Notes: generated from the sequence alone by a model not told the origin. Positions 40,183 to 50,655 are shown, counted from the first letter of the stretch. The stretch is 64,000 nt of DNA from Prorocentrum cordatum (GCA_963575745.1 CAUYUJ010022554.1:45001-109000), one strand, 5' to 3'. Made by a program: numbers and translations.

Positions 40183-41885
40183 CAAGCTCGGCTACTAACG
40201 GTCGCCGACATGCCTGATGCCAGCCTGCACGAGATGGCTGTCACGGCCAAGCGCATCACAGGTCGAGCTCGTCGACGGGCTTTGGGGGCGTCTCTTAAGG
40301 GGCTTAGTGCTTGGATTTCGACCTCGGAGGCTCCTGGGATCCTCCACAAGGCTCTTAAAAAGACCCCCCCTGTCCCCGATGAGCTCGTAGTCGACGGCCA
40401 GGTTATGTATCATCCCCTGGACATCGTTGATAACAAAGCCAGTACGTGGAAACAGCTCTGGGGCCCAAGGGAACCCGATCTACACGATGTCCAGGAAGTA
40501 TTCCACGAAATTCGCGAAGTTGCTCGGCACGAACGCCTCGAGCCACTTTCCCACGACAGAGTCCGTCAAGCGCTACATTCCATGCGAGCTAAGACAGGAC
40601 TCGGGGTTGACAAACTCACCCCGTTAGATATGGAGCGTTTGCCTTTTGCTGGAGTTTCGGAGCCCGCTGGGCTTTACAATGCCTGCGAGGAATGCCTCTC
40701 CTGGCCCTGGCAGGTTCTCCTGGCCGTGGGGAAGCTTTTGGGGAAAACAACGGGTTCTGACCGCGTTATTGGTCTCATGTCTATGTTTACCAGGACTTGG
40801 CCCCGTGCTCGGGAGGACGACGTCCGTTCTTGGTCTCAGGACTCCGAGCCTGCGCGGGACGCCGCAGTGGCGGGGAACTCGGCGCTCCGCGAGGCCTTCG
40901 TCCGCGCTTTGAAGGACGAGGCCATGCACAACTTGGGGATCGCTTTCGGGGAGGGCCTCGTAGACATCAAGGGGTTCTACGATGAGATGCAGTGGGGTCC
41001 TCTGGCTCGGGCCGCTCTCAGGCTTGGAACTACAGATGTGTGCTGCACCTCGTACGGTCTCTCAGTTGGGGTCCTACTCCGAGGCCTTCCAGGTCGTCCA
41101 GAGCATCATTCAGGGGCTCAGGTCTGGGACGCGTTTCGGGCGATGTATGATCTATTTCATCATGAGTAAGATTACAGTGGCACATCCGTCTATGTCTGTT
41201 CGTGTTTGGGTTGACGATATTAATGAGCATGTCGCTGGCTCTCGGAAAGCAGTTCGAGAGAAGTTATATCAAGGCGTGCTCGACACGTGTCGGTCCCTTG
41301 TGGCGCACGGCTTGCCTGTGTCACCCAAGAGCGTCATCATGTGCACCAGCGCCTCTGACAGCAAAAGTGTTGTCCAACGCCTTCGGCGTCGGGGTTTTCA
41401 TCTGCAACATGCTCTTCAAACCACTCTCCTCGGGGCTGATCTTGGGGCTGGTCGCGTAGCACGGGCCTCTCGGACCAAACGGGTGGCTAAGGCGAAGGGC
41501 ATGAATTTTAGGATCTGTAAGTTCGGTCGGGCTTCCAGGAAGTATCTCAGGGCTGGATTGCTTGAACGTGTCGGGGCACAAGCTGCAGGCAGCTACGGGC
41601 ACCAGATTGTGGGGGCTTTCGGTACCTTTCGGCAGCAGTGCAGACGTCGCCTCGGTCACACGCTTTCTTCGGCCACGCGCGGTCGGCGTTTAACTGCGGT
41701 TCTCGATCTGCGGGCCGACGGACATGATCCTGGGCACAAACTTCCGAGGGGATGTTTTCAGTTATGGTTGCGCACTTGGTTCCAGGATCCGTCGCTCCGA
41801 CCCGCAGTTCGCGCGGCTTGGCCGCGTGTAGTTGCTCAGTTTCGGCAGATGGAGCCTCGGCAGGTTTCACAAGCAGTGCGGGGGG
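40183..41885 (+). pseudogene. L4 reverse transcriptase with intact WVDD
   Basis: In phase with the EEP frame after the TGA. It reads RMRAxTGLGVDKL-like HSMRAKTGLGVDKLTP (about 40575-40625), SDRVIGLMSMFTRTW, AVAGNSALREAFVRAL and VDIKGFYDEM (catalytic Asp 40963-40965). Near 41030-41060 the frame changes by an indel that also removes several codons relative to L3. It then reads QLGSYSEAFQVVQSIIQGLR, SVRVWVDDINEHV (Asp pair 41213-41218) and LGADLGAGRVARASRTKRV, followed by the thumb region. Both catalytic residues of motif C survive, unlike in L2 and L3. Confidence 0.7.
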
Positions 41886-43578
41886 CCCATCTCCGCCATG
41901 GTCGCATATCTTCTTGAGTTCGGATGGGATCCAGTATCACCGAGCGAGTGGCACACACCAGCTAGCGATGACGATCCTGGAGCGATTTGGACGTTCCCCG
42001 ATGAGGTCGTTTCTTGGTCGGAGGATTTCAGTGGGTTGGTGTCCGAGTTCGAGAAAACGGTCCGTCTCAAGCTTTGGAAGTCAGCGGCGTCACATTTTTG
42101 CGGGGAAGGGGTCCAGCACGGGGTGGATAACCATTCTCTTCGGCAAGTTCTAGCAGCGCTCTCGTCTGTACCGCACGGCACTCAGCTATGTGAGACCATG
42201 TTCGCTATTGCAGTGGGAGGGACATGGCCAAAGGGACGGGTTGCGGATGAGACGAATGCGCAGTGCGATGGCCTCTGTCCTCGGTGTTTGGAGAGCAAGG
42301 AGACACCTCTTCACCGAGGCTGGCTGTGCAGTTTTAACAAGGATCATGCAGTGTATTCTTCCTCTGCTCATCTTGTTCCGCGTGCTGTTGCTGAGCACGA
42401 CGCAGCAGCATGTTTCTGGTCGCGGGGCCTCATCCCTGCGCGGTGGACCTCAGTGGAGCCTCCGCCAGACAGCGAGCAGTGGCACATGTACCATGCTCGG
42501 CATGACAATTTCCCAGCTGCTGGAGGGCTCGGCATTGGCACCCCTGAGGAGCCCATCATTGTCTTCGGGGACGGCAGCGGGGGTGAAGATAGTCGTGATT
42601 CTCGACTTCGGCGTGTCGGCGTCTCGGCTGTCTCTCTCAGCGACTACGGCGACCCCACGGTTGCAGCGTGTATCTTTGGAGGACTTCCTGGAGGCTCTCA
42701 GACTGTCCCTCGGGGGGAGCTCTGGGGCCTCTTACTGGCGATCAGGCACACCTTGGGGTCCCTGGTTTACGTGTCCGACAATGGCGGGGTCGTCAATGGG
42801 TGGTTTCAGAAGATGTATTCAGCCCCTTCGGGGCCCAACGCTAGCATTTGGAAGCTCATCGGCTTAGCTCTCGAAGGGCGTGATATATCACAGGTTACCG
42901 TTTTACAGGTTCCTTCTCACCTCGAGGCTGAGCAGCATGTTGATTCCAAGTTGCCGATGTGGATGTTCATCGGGAACCAAGTCGCTGACACTCTTGCTGG
43001 AGTTGCTGCCAGTATGGTGCGTGTCAGTCAGCCTACCAGGACAAGAATTGGGAAGATCGAGTTGGAAGCAGGGCTCGTCCGAAAAAGGTTGCTTCGATCC
43101 ACTCTCGAGGCCATGGCCGCGTCCCCGTCCGCTCCTCGCGCCCGTGATCAGACCAAGGCACCCAGACCGCCAGCGCCCAGCGTCGTGTCCGTGTTCGAGT
43201 CCGAGCACACTTTGTCCGAGAGTGGCCGTGCGTGCCTTGTATGTCGGAGCTCGGCTTCGGCAGCGGCAGCCACGGCGTGGCGCAGGAGTCAGTGCTATAA
43301 CCTGCAGTCTGTCGACTCCGCCCTTTTCCAGGTGCCGAGGGGACAGTCGGTACATATCGGGGGGGGGCTGGGTTCACGAGACTCACAAAATGGTTTATCA
43401 AGCCAAGAATAATGTGTGGATTTGTAGTTCCTGTGGGTGTTTCGGCGTCGAGCAGCTTCGGGCCTCCTTGGCCCAGCCTTGCCTCGGCACCCTCACCCCC
43501 ACTGGGGCGGCTTATCTCCGCAGAGTGGAGGACGGGCAATGTCCCAAGTACCCCTCCAAGCGTGCGAAAGGCTCCTGA
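41886..43578 (+). CDS. L4 RNase H and C-terminal zinc domain
   Basis: It takes over from the RT frame at a G6 run (41880-41885) with PISAMVAYLLEFGW. A zinc-like CPRCLESKETPLHRGWLC motif lies near 42270-42330. RNase H is in canonical order: VFGDGSGGED (Asp 42570-42572), RGELWGLLLAIRH (Glu 42717-42719), VYVSDNGGVV (Asp 42777-42779), VPSHLEAE, and GNQVADTLAG (Asp 42988-42990). All four acidic residues are present. After a Pro/Ser linker, a G9 run (43359-43367) shifts the frame to VHETHKMVYQ and VWICSSCGCFG, a C-terminal Cys motif, ending at TGA 43576. Apart from the homopolymer shift it looks functional. Confidence 0.75.
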
Positions 43579-43616
43579 GGAGTTCTTTCCTTTTCTTTCA
43601 TACGCACCGCGTTAGA

Positions 43617-43690
43617 GCCATATCCATATCCATATCCTCCTCCTCCTCCTCCTCCTCCTTCTCCTCCTCCTCCTCCTCCTCCTCCTCCCC
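43617..43690. repeat. (ATATCC)n and (CCT)n microsatellite at the 3' side of L4
   Basis: CCATATCCATATCCATATCC runs directly into a CCT tract about 40 bp after the L4 stop. Confidence 0.9.
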
Positions 43691-43904
43691 CTCGCGGTCC
43701 TGCTCGCGCTGCTCCCCCCCCCCGCTGCGGAGGGGGGCGAGGGAGGCCGAGAGCACCGTCCCTCTCGGGCCTTCCCCTGCGGCCTCCCGCCGCCCCGGGG
43801 CGCTGCCGCTCTTGCAAGCTTGCCGCGCGGTGGGTAGATCGCTCAAGCAGCGGCAGAGCGTCTTGGCGTGCCTACACGCCTACCAAGCAACGTTCCCTGA
43901 GACC
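43691..43904 (+). other. Possible duplicated exon-like segment
   Basis: A frame through 43820-43900 gives GRSLKQRQSVLACLHAYQAT. The segment at 53045-53120 gives the related GQPLKQWRSAPASLQAHQDR, also just before a Rep-H copy and after a polypurine tract. The pair may be a duplicated exon or only part of Rep-H. Confidence 0.35.
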
Positions 43905-44480
43905 CTGGCGGCTCCATGTTTCTCGAGCCGGGCGCGTTCGTCCTTTCCCGGGTCCCGGGGCCCTCACAGATCGGATGCGGCTCGAAGAATGGCGCAGAAG
44001 GATGGGGCCCAGGGCTCCGGGCGCGGATTTTCACGATGTTGCAATGTGTGCGGTACGTCGGATCTCAGGGTTCTAAGAACCTTTGATTGAAATGTTCTTC
44101 GAACATTTCTGGCTGGGTACTGTCTTGTTTTGTCACATCGGGTTTATGTTCTAAGAACACTGTTCTTGTTCTCAGAACAGTTTTGGGTTCTGGGAACGTT
44201 TCGTGGTAGGCCTATAGGAATGCCGGGACGGTCGGTCCCTGCTCAAATCGTGGGCCCGCCGCGCTGCGGGGGGAACGTTCGGGTGGGAGTACGAGAAAAT
44301 CCCAGACATGATCGCGTCGTCAAAAGAATCGGGACGGCAAGCTTTTCCCTATTTTCGGCCCTTGCAAGGGGCCCTCGCCGGGCCCCGGGACCACCGCAAA
44401 ATGACTCCGGATGAAAAGCCGGCCCCGGGGAGAGGGTCGGGACTTCTGGGGGTCGACGTCACGAAAGAGTCAGGGCGTCG
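43905..44480 (+). repeat. Rep-H copy 1, composite
   Basis: In order: CTCGAGCCGGG head, GGCGCAGAAGGATGGGG, GCGCGGATTTTCACGATGTT, repeated TTCTAAGAAC/GTTCTCAGAAC words (44070-44205), GCCGGGACGGTCGGTCCCTG (44222-44241), then GGGCCCTCGCCGGGCCCCGG, GATGAAAAGCCGGCCCCGGG and GGGTCGACGTC. The same order and the identical GGTCGGTCCCTG segment recur at 53281-53840. A shorter version lies at 56430-56790. Confidence 0.7.
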
Positions 44481-44859
44481 CATGTCTCGGGGAACGTCCG
44501 GGGGGTGGATACCGGGGAGCCGATTCGCGCCTCTCGCAGCCGATTCGCTGACCCGCCCTTCCTGGGATCCGGCAGCGCGAGACATCGGGAGAGTCACGGC
44601 CGGAGCCCCAGACCGCCTTCCCATGGGCCATGGGGGATGCAGCGGATCGGGGGTGGACAGACCTCCTACCCTGACACGTCGATTAGTGGATCGGCCGTTT
44701 TCGGTTCGCGGGAGGGTGTCGCGGCCGTCATTTTTGCGGGTCCAGGTCCCTCGGTTTCGGCCCCATGCCGTTTTTTTGTTAAGGAGGTTTACTAAAGGGA
44801 GGTTTGTCCATCGAGCGGAGACCCATGCTAAGAAACACCCTGCTCGCCTCCGGGGGCCC
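44481..44859. other. No recognisable gene
   Basis: Mixed sequence. GATCCGGCAGCGCGAG (44567) resembles ACCCGACAGCGCGAGG (53661), so this may still be part of the Rep-H neighbourhood. Confidence 0.35.
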
Positions 44860-44965
44860 TTACCGGGCCCTGCGAGCGTCAAAAACCGAGTCGAGGTGAA
44901 AAGCCGGTACCGGGGAAGGGGTCCAGACCTCTTGAGGTCGACGTTGCGAAAAAAGTCACGACGTC
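44860..44965 (+). repeat. Rep-H end fragment
   Basis: GAGCGTCAAAAACCGAGTCG, GTGAAAAGCCGGTACCGGGG and GGTCGACGTTGCGAAAAAAG. Confidence 0.6.
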
Positions 44966-44979
44966 GGGGTTTTGGGAGC

Positions 44980-45140
44980 CCATACCAAGAAACACCCTGC
45001 TCGCCTCCAGCGTGCCCTGGGTTTCTTGTGGTTTGGTGGTTTTGCTGTGGAGAGCGTGATGTTCCCACACCGAAAAGCAATGGACGCCCTGGGTTATCAG
45101 GGCTGGGTTCCTTCTGGAAGGTCTCTTGTGGTCGGGCCCC
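44980..45140 (+). repeat. Rep-I copy 1
   Basis: CCAAGAAACACCCTGCTCGC, CCAGCGTGCCCTGGGTTTCT, GAGAGCGTGATGTTCC and AATGGACGCCCTGGG. Related copies lie at 51733-51905 and 54588-54765. Confidence 0.7.
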
Positions 45141-45196
45141 CTGCTGTGAGGGTTCGGACGTTTTCGTCGGTTCTCGGCGGCGTTGCGGTCTGGGTG

Positions 45197-45340
45197 ATGG
45201 GCTTGTTTTCCGCCACCACCACCACTACCATAAGTTGGAGGAGGAGGAGGAGGACGAAGAGGAGGAGGAGGAGGAGGAGGTGGAGGAGGAGGAGGAGGAC
45301 CCCCTCCCCCTCCAACTTATGGTGGTGGTGGGGCCTTCCA
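45197..45340. repeat. Inverted-repeat hairpin with a (GGA)n centre, copy 1
   Basis: Left arm GGGCTTGTTTTCCGCCACCA then CTACCATAAGTTGGAGG. Centre of GGA/GAC units. Right arm CCTCCAACTTATGGTGGTGG. A second version with its own arms lies at 62353-62485. Confidence 0.75.
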
Positions 45341-45413
45341 GCGGCTGCGCTTTGCCGAGAACGTTCTGGGGGTGCCTGGGTCGTCCGAACGGCCGCCGGA
45401 GGCCCGAGCTGTG

Positions 45414-45557
45414 ATCCTCCTCCTCCTCCTCTCCTCTCCTCCTCCTCCTTCCTCCTCCTCAGCTCCGCCTCCCACTCCCTCATCTTCCTCCCACTCCTCT
45501 CCCCCCCCTCCTCCTCCTCCTCCTCCTCCTCCTCCTCCTCCTCCTCCTCCTCCTCGG
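45414..45557. repeat. (CCT)n microsatellite at the 5' side of L5
   Basis: CCT tract running directly into the L5 coding sequence. Confidence 0.92.
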
Positions 45558-46972
45558 CCTACCTCTATCATTCGGAGGGGTTGTCCGACAGAAACTTGGA
45601 GCTGCTCTCGGATCTTGGGCTGTGCCTTTCCTCGGCTGCGAGACGCTGGATTCTTGGTGCGGATTTCAACATGGAGCCCTCTGAGTTGGGAGGATCGCGT
45701 TTTGTCCAGCAGCTCAGGGGGGCTCTGATCTCTCCCAAGGTGCCCACTCACCACCCTGCGGGGCCTCCCACCACCTTCGACTACTTTGTCGTCTCGGGCG
45801 GTCTCAGTAAGGGCATCGAGAGGATCGATACGCGCTTGGACACGGAGCTCTCCCCCCATGTGCCTGTCGACCTCAAGTTTTTCGGTTTGTTGGCTGTGCT
45901 GGAAGCTCTTTCGTTCAGGCGCCCACCGCCCTTGCCAGCCGAGGCGGTGGTCGGCCCCTCGCCTAGACCTCCCGAGTGGTCTGGGGTCCGGTTTCTGGCC
46001 GACTCGGCCCTGGGTTTGCTCGACATTGGTCGCCCCAAAGGAGCTGCTTCCCTTATGGGCTCTCCGTACCAAAGGTGGGCCGACACGGCCGAAAGGGAGT
46101 TCATTCCGCTGGTTGGGTCATCGCCCGTCAAGCTCGGCACTCGTGGGTTGGGCCCTCAGTTGGTCTGGCGCTCGGTTTTAGCTAAGGACTCCCAGGTCAG
46201 ATGCCCAACGCACAGATCCATTGCTTGGCTTGGGCAGCAGCTCAGGGCGTACATCCATGTTTTACGTGCAGGTGCGTCGAGCACTGCCTCCTGTTGGAAG
46301 GATATGTTGCTTCAGCCTCCGCTTGCGATCACCAGCGCCAAGGCTGACTACACGCCCCTGTTCGATCTGGTGGCGACGTCGGTCGCGACCTTGGCTGCTC
46401 CCGACGCGTTTGCTGATGTTTACTCTCAGGTGCACGAGGCCGTCGAGGCCGCCGACAGCAAATTCCTCGCCCAGAGCCGTGCCGACTGGAAGGCATGGCT
46501 CAATGTCGGAGTGCAGTCTGGTGCGAAGCGTGTTCACATGATGTTTCGAGACCCGACCCCTAGGGTGGCCAGCGGTACTCTTTCGGCCGAGGCAGGTGTG
46601 GTTTCGGATCCGCTTTCGCCTCTGAAGGCGGAGGGCCTGCGGTTCTCGAAGTTTTGGGGTCCTGGGTTGGGGGCCCAGTCTCGTTTTGAGCGTCTCGAAC
46701 CCCTCCCCAGGATTGAAGCTGAAACTATTCGTGAAATCTCTCGGTTTTACAAATGTGCGTCGGCCGTATTGGTGGACGGATTTCACTGCAGACGCTTCTC
46801 GTTGCTGTCCGACGTGAGCCTCACCTGTCTCAGCAGCATACTTTGTCTGATCGAGGTTCTTGGCATTCTCCCGCCCCAGATTTCGGTTGTGCTGCTCGCG
46901 CTGCTGCCGAAGCCGACTGGCGGCTACAGGCCCATAGGGGTGTTTTGTTCTTGGTTCAGGGTCTGGTCTGGG
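45558..46972 (+). CDS. L5 EEP C-terminal half, linker and RT N-terminus
   Basis: The frame continues upstream only as CCT microsatellite and repeats, so I start it at the first protein-like codon. AYLYHSEGLSDRNLELLSDL leads to WILGADFNMEP (Asp 45662-45664), TFDYFVVSGG (45775-45804) and LSPHVPVDLKFF, the clade's PH motif. A linker of about 300 codons follows, with VHEAVEAADSKFLAQSRADW and a SRFERLEPLPRIEAETIREI helix. RT begins with LPPQISVVLLALLPKPTGGY and RPIGVFCSWFRVWSG, where a G5 run (46970-46974) marks the switch to the next frame. The nominal stop of this frame is at 47081. Confidence 0.65.
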
Positions 46973-48464
46973 GGAGTTGCAGGCGTCCGCTCGCCCTGGA
47001 CTGGGAGCTCACGCACCCCCGTGGGTACGGGGCTGCTGGCCAGCATCGGGGAGCGGCTGGCGTCGTTTGGAGACAAGCGGTGACGGCCGAAAGTGGAGTT
47101 GCCAGGGGTCAGGCCAGCTGCTGCTTTTTTCCCGATTTGTCTAAGTTCTATGAGAACATCAACCTGGACAAGTTAGAAGATCGTTGTCGGAGGCACGGGT
47201 TTCCTATGATCATCGCCAGATTGTGCTTGTATGCGTACAGAGTCGGTAGATTCCTCAGTCTCGGCGGTTGGGTCGAGGGCCCTTACTTCTGCGTGAACGT
47301 GGTCATCGCGGGATGTTCGATGGCCACCATTCTTATCCGCGTCTACTGTCTTGACGGTTACGATGGCATCCCTCTTGCTCCCTCCGCCTCCCTGGGCGTG
47401 TACATTGACGACCGGGGCTTGTCCTCCACGGGCCGCCTTGGGGCTGTCGTGGAAGCTGCGGTGGCCGGAGCCGTAGCGTTGGATGGTGTCGTGATGGATG
47501 TGTTCAATTGTTCGTTTGTTGCTAGCTCTGAATCCGTCTGCGCCCAGGTCCTGGAACGGCTCGGCCACCTCTGCCGCCGCTGCGCTGGTTCCGCGGTCAA
47601 CCTAGGCGTTGACTACGCGGCTGGTCGAGCCATCAGGGCCAGCGGCCAGGCGGCCAAGATGAAGGCTAGGATCGCCAAGTCAGCGCGGGCAGCACGGCGC
47701 TTAGCGCGGCAGGGTATGGCGCTTAGTAGGGCTTCTTCCCTCAAGGTCTTCCCGGCGGGGCCCTTCGTGGGGGCCTCCTATTGGTCCGAAGTCACGGGCA
47801 TTAGTGATCACGACCTCAGCCTGCTGCACCGCCGTGTTTTTGTTCCTGTCGTTCGCCCTCGCAGCCAGCTGAGGTCTCTCACAGTCAGCGCCATCCTGGA
47901 CTACGATCCGACGTGGCGAGCTGCCACGGCCCCGATTCTCAGGTGGAGCCAGGAGGTGTGGCTTTGTCAGACCTCAGCCTTCAGCTGGTCTCTTTCTTCG
48001 CCTGTGCTCAGGCGTGCGTGGCGTGTCATTTGTTCTTGTGCGTCTTGCAGCTGGAGGCGAGTTGCGGGCTCCATCTCTGCCGTGCGGACGTCTCTGGCGC
48101 GGCTCGGGTGGCGCGCGGGAAACTTCTTGACCCTGGTGGATGATTTCGGGAGATCCATTCCCTTGGGGATCTTCTCCCCCATCGCTCGTCGGGCCCCTGG
48201 TCCGAGAAGGGTATTTCCGCACGTTAGTGAGAGAGACGCGGCGGCTGCTCGCGGCATCCAGTCACGTCTCTGTTACGACGTGGCGCGGGAACGCCTGTCT
48301 CTTCGCAGCAAGAAATCCACGCCCTTCCAGAAGGCCAGGATTCGAGCATTCTCCACGGAAGCTTTCCTCACGGCTGCCAGGGCCGAGTCTCCTTGTTATC
48401 TCATCAAGCCTGTCTGTTTCCACTGCGGGGTCCGAGACGCCATCTTCCACCGTCTGTGGGATTG
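46973..48464 (+). CDS. L5 reverse transcriptase with intact YIDD, and zinc motif
   Basis: Protein-like from about 46973 in the frame that ends at 48624. Motif A reads CCFFPDLSKFYENI (Asp 47133-47135) and motif C reads GVYIDDRGLSS (Asp pair 47407-47412). DYAAGRAIRASGQAAKMKAR follows as the post-RT motif, then a long thumb region with LDYDPTWRAATAPI. A Cys/His motif CFHCGVRDAIFHRLWDC spans about 48417-48466. A C15 run (48465-48479) then shifts the frame. Both catalytic Asp of motif C are present. Confidence 0.7.
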
Positions 48465-48479
48465 CCCCCCCCCCCCCCC

Positions 48480-49735
48480 GCGGCTGAGGATAGGGCCAGA
48501 CTTATCGAACCCGATACCATCGGAGCTGCGCGCTCAGCTAATGCCACGGGCGAGCCCGAGGACAGCTTTGTTTTCATCTCTGGCCCCTTCCGGCACCCCG
48601 CCGACCTTCGCCCTCGGACGTTGACTGAGCAGGATGATGGTCCGATGTCGACGTGGCACAAGTAATTACCCTAAGGAAGGCCCTGATGCGACCCCTGTTG
48701 AGAATCGCGCCTGGAGAGACATCTTCGTCGATGGCTCATGGTTTCGCCACGCAGTGCGCGACATCTCTCGAGCGGGCAGCGCTGTTTGTAGGTGGACGAT
48801 GCTGGTGGCTTAGTTGCCGAGCTTCGCGCACCAGTCTGGGGCCCATGCCCGCAGACGGCCCAGAGCGCCGAATTCAGCGCCTTCACTTGGGCCAATGCGT
48901 TGACCACGCGCCCCGCAGACTGCCACTTTTTCTCGGACTGCAGCAACGTTGTACAGTCGGCGGCCAAAGGCAAGTCGGTTCAGTTATCTCCCAAGGGGAT
49001 GTACCCTGGAGCCTTCCCCCAGTGTTGCGGTCAGGTCGGAGGGATCGGCCCTTGCTCGAAGGTGCCCGCCCATCTCGACGTCGACGCTCCAGGCATCTCG
49101 CCCCGAGAGCGCAGGTGCAGGATCGGAAATCACCATGCTGATGTTGCAGGCAAGCAAGCAGTCTCGTTGCACCCGCGTGACGAAGGCCTCCTACGGGACG
49201 CTGACAGGATGGTGTCTTACGCTGGGGTTAGTCTGAAGCTGGCTGCGCACGTTCTAGTCCACTGGCCCCCTTTGGATCTGCCTGGAGTCGGCAGGGCCCC
49301 TGATCCCCCGTCGCAAAGGAAGCTTACATCTGGTTACGTTTGGGAATCCTGGAGCGGAATTTGGAGGTGCGCTCACTGTTTGCGCGGTTGCAGTCGTTCT
49401 CGAAGCCACCCCCAGGGTCTTGCTCCAGGAAGTCTTTGGTCCATGCGGACCATCAAGATGCCCTCGGGCACCGCGCCGTCGCATTTCCGTGCGCTGACCA
49501 TTCAGTTCTCTTTATTTGTCTCAGGTGCAAATGCCACACCAGCGGGGATCAAATTCGTGGCCTGGCCCAGGAGTGCGTCGCCCCCACCCGCGTTGGCAAG
49601 TATGGCTGGGACAATGTGTGTGCAGGAATGCACCCCCAGCACAAGCAGAGGAAAGCTGGTGTCAGAGTTGACACAGAAGGGCTGGTCCAATGTTTCAACT
49701 CGGCGTCTGGGAGCGCCTTGCTCATCGCTGGCTAA
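48480..49735 (+). pseudogene. L5 RNase H (canonical order) and C-terminal zinc domain, frameshifted
   Basis: After the C15 run the sense is in the frame ending MSTWHK-stop (48665), with EDSFVFISGPFRHPAD. Two bases on, another frame gives ENRAWRDIFVDGSWF (Asp 48730-48732), and after a shift near 48790 AQSAEFSAFTWANAL (Glu 48870-48872), FFSDCSNVVQS (Asp 48936-48938) and GNHHADVAGKQAV (Asp 49140-49142). The C-terminal region has WRCAHCLRGC (about 49365) and, in the next frame, LFICLRCKCHTSGDQIRG (49510-49560), ending at TAA 49733. The catalytic set is complete but spread over four frames. Confidence 0.65.
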
Positions 49736-50335
49736 GTCGAGGCTGCAGGCGCTTCCGACCCAGCCGCTGCCACCTCGCGCTCTGGGCCATCCGCTGCAGC
49801 GGAGGGTTCTGGTGGCTCTGTTCCCAGACTAGCTCCGCAGCCCCGTGCCCTCGCCTCTGGTCCATCACCTGACGTTGGTGACGGACTCGTGGGTGACGCT
49901 GCGGGCTGCGGCCTCTACTACGACTTTGCAGCAGGCAGCCCTGTTTCTCGCTGGTGGCCCTTCTTCCGCCGACCCGTTCGGCGGCGAGAGTGCGAGCGCA
50001 GCTGGCTCGTGCGACGCAGCGTAGCTCGCTGTATCAGCCAGTTTTGTTGCCACCCCGCAGCCTCCCGTCGGCCATATTGGCCAGGCTGCGGGCTCGGCTG
50101 GCCCAGTCGGCGCCGTGCCGGCTCATTCTGCCGGTTCTCAGGACGTGGAGGCTGCTCGGCGTCCAGTCCTCCGAGCCGCGGGGGCGCCGCACCGCCCGTC
50201 CAGCGCCTCTCCAAGAGAAGCGCTGGGATCGGTGCGTGCCGCTCCAGCGGCACAGGATGACGAGGCTCCCTCTGCGGCCCAGGCGCCGTCCTGTGCGCGA
50301 GCCTAGGGATTCCTCCGGCGAGGCTCGGCTTTAAC
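49736..50335 (+). other. Ala/Ser/Pro-rich continuation after the L5 stop
   Basis: In phase with the last L5 frame, codons after the TAA encode VEAAGASDPAAATSRSGPSA and continue Gly/Ala/Pro-rich to about 49945. This could be the C-terminal tail of the element behind a premature stop. Beyond about 50100 the sequence has no clear frame. Confidence 0.4.
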
Positions 50336-50414
50336 TCGCCAGCTCCTCCCTCCGTAGTTGGCGAGGTCCTCGGGCTTGCCCCGATGAGGAGGCGAGAGCG
50401 CGGAGCTCAAACAA

Positions 50415-50480
50415 ATCCTCCTCTTCCTCCTCCTCCTCCTCCTTTTCCTCCTCCTCCCCCTCCTCCCCCTCCTCCCGACA
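50415..50480. repeat. (CCT)n microsatellite
   Basis: CCT/CTT tract about 0.7 kb after the last L5 stop. Confidence 0.9.
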
Positions 50481-50484
50481 GCCC

Positions 50485-50655
50485 ACCCCGCCCAGGAGCC
50501 TGCGGATTCGCTATCGGGGGCCCGTCGCCGATCTGTCGCGCCGATGCATCGCCAATCGAAGTTCGATGTTTCCACCCTGATCGGCAAATGTCAAACAACC
50601 CTGATCGCCAATCGAAGTTCGATGTTTCCACCCTGTTCCCCCGATCGCTCCCCCT
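50485..50655 (+). repeat. Rep-D copy, with an internal duplication
   Basis: GCCCACCCCGCCCAGGAGCC, GGGGGCCCGTCGCCGATCTG, then two copies of GCCAATCGAAGTTCGATGTTTCCACC-like sequence about 55 bp apart (50550 and 50609). Confidence 0.65.

Larger units (their letters stand above)
38542..43578 (+). mobile_element. L4: near-full-length non-LTR retroelement
   Basis: EEP, acidic linker, RT with intact WVDD, canonical RNase H and a C-terminal zinc motif lie in order. Only one in-frame stop (TGA 40180) and three frame changes (about 41045, 41880, 43360) interrupt it, two of them in G runs. This is the best-preserved element of the window. It is followed by ATATCC repeats and a CCT tract (43617-43690), which may be its 3' tail or a preferred landing site. 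A 5' truncation is likely, because the N-terminal half of the EEP domain is not clear. Confidence 0.75.
45558..50100 (+). mobile_element. L5: 5'-truncated non-LTR retroelement
   Basis: EEP C-terminal half, linker, RT with intact YIDD, zinc motif, canonical RNase H and a second Cys motif. It opens abruptly out of a CCT microsatellite in the middle of the EEP domain, as expected for a 5'-truncated insertion. Frames change near 46972, 48472, 48665, 48790 and 49400-49480. Its 3' limit is uncertain: an Ala/Ser/Pro-rich frame continues past the last stop. Confidence 0.7.
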
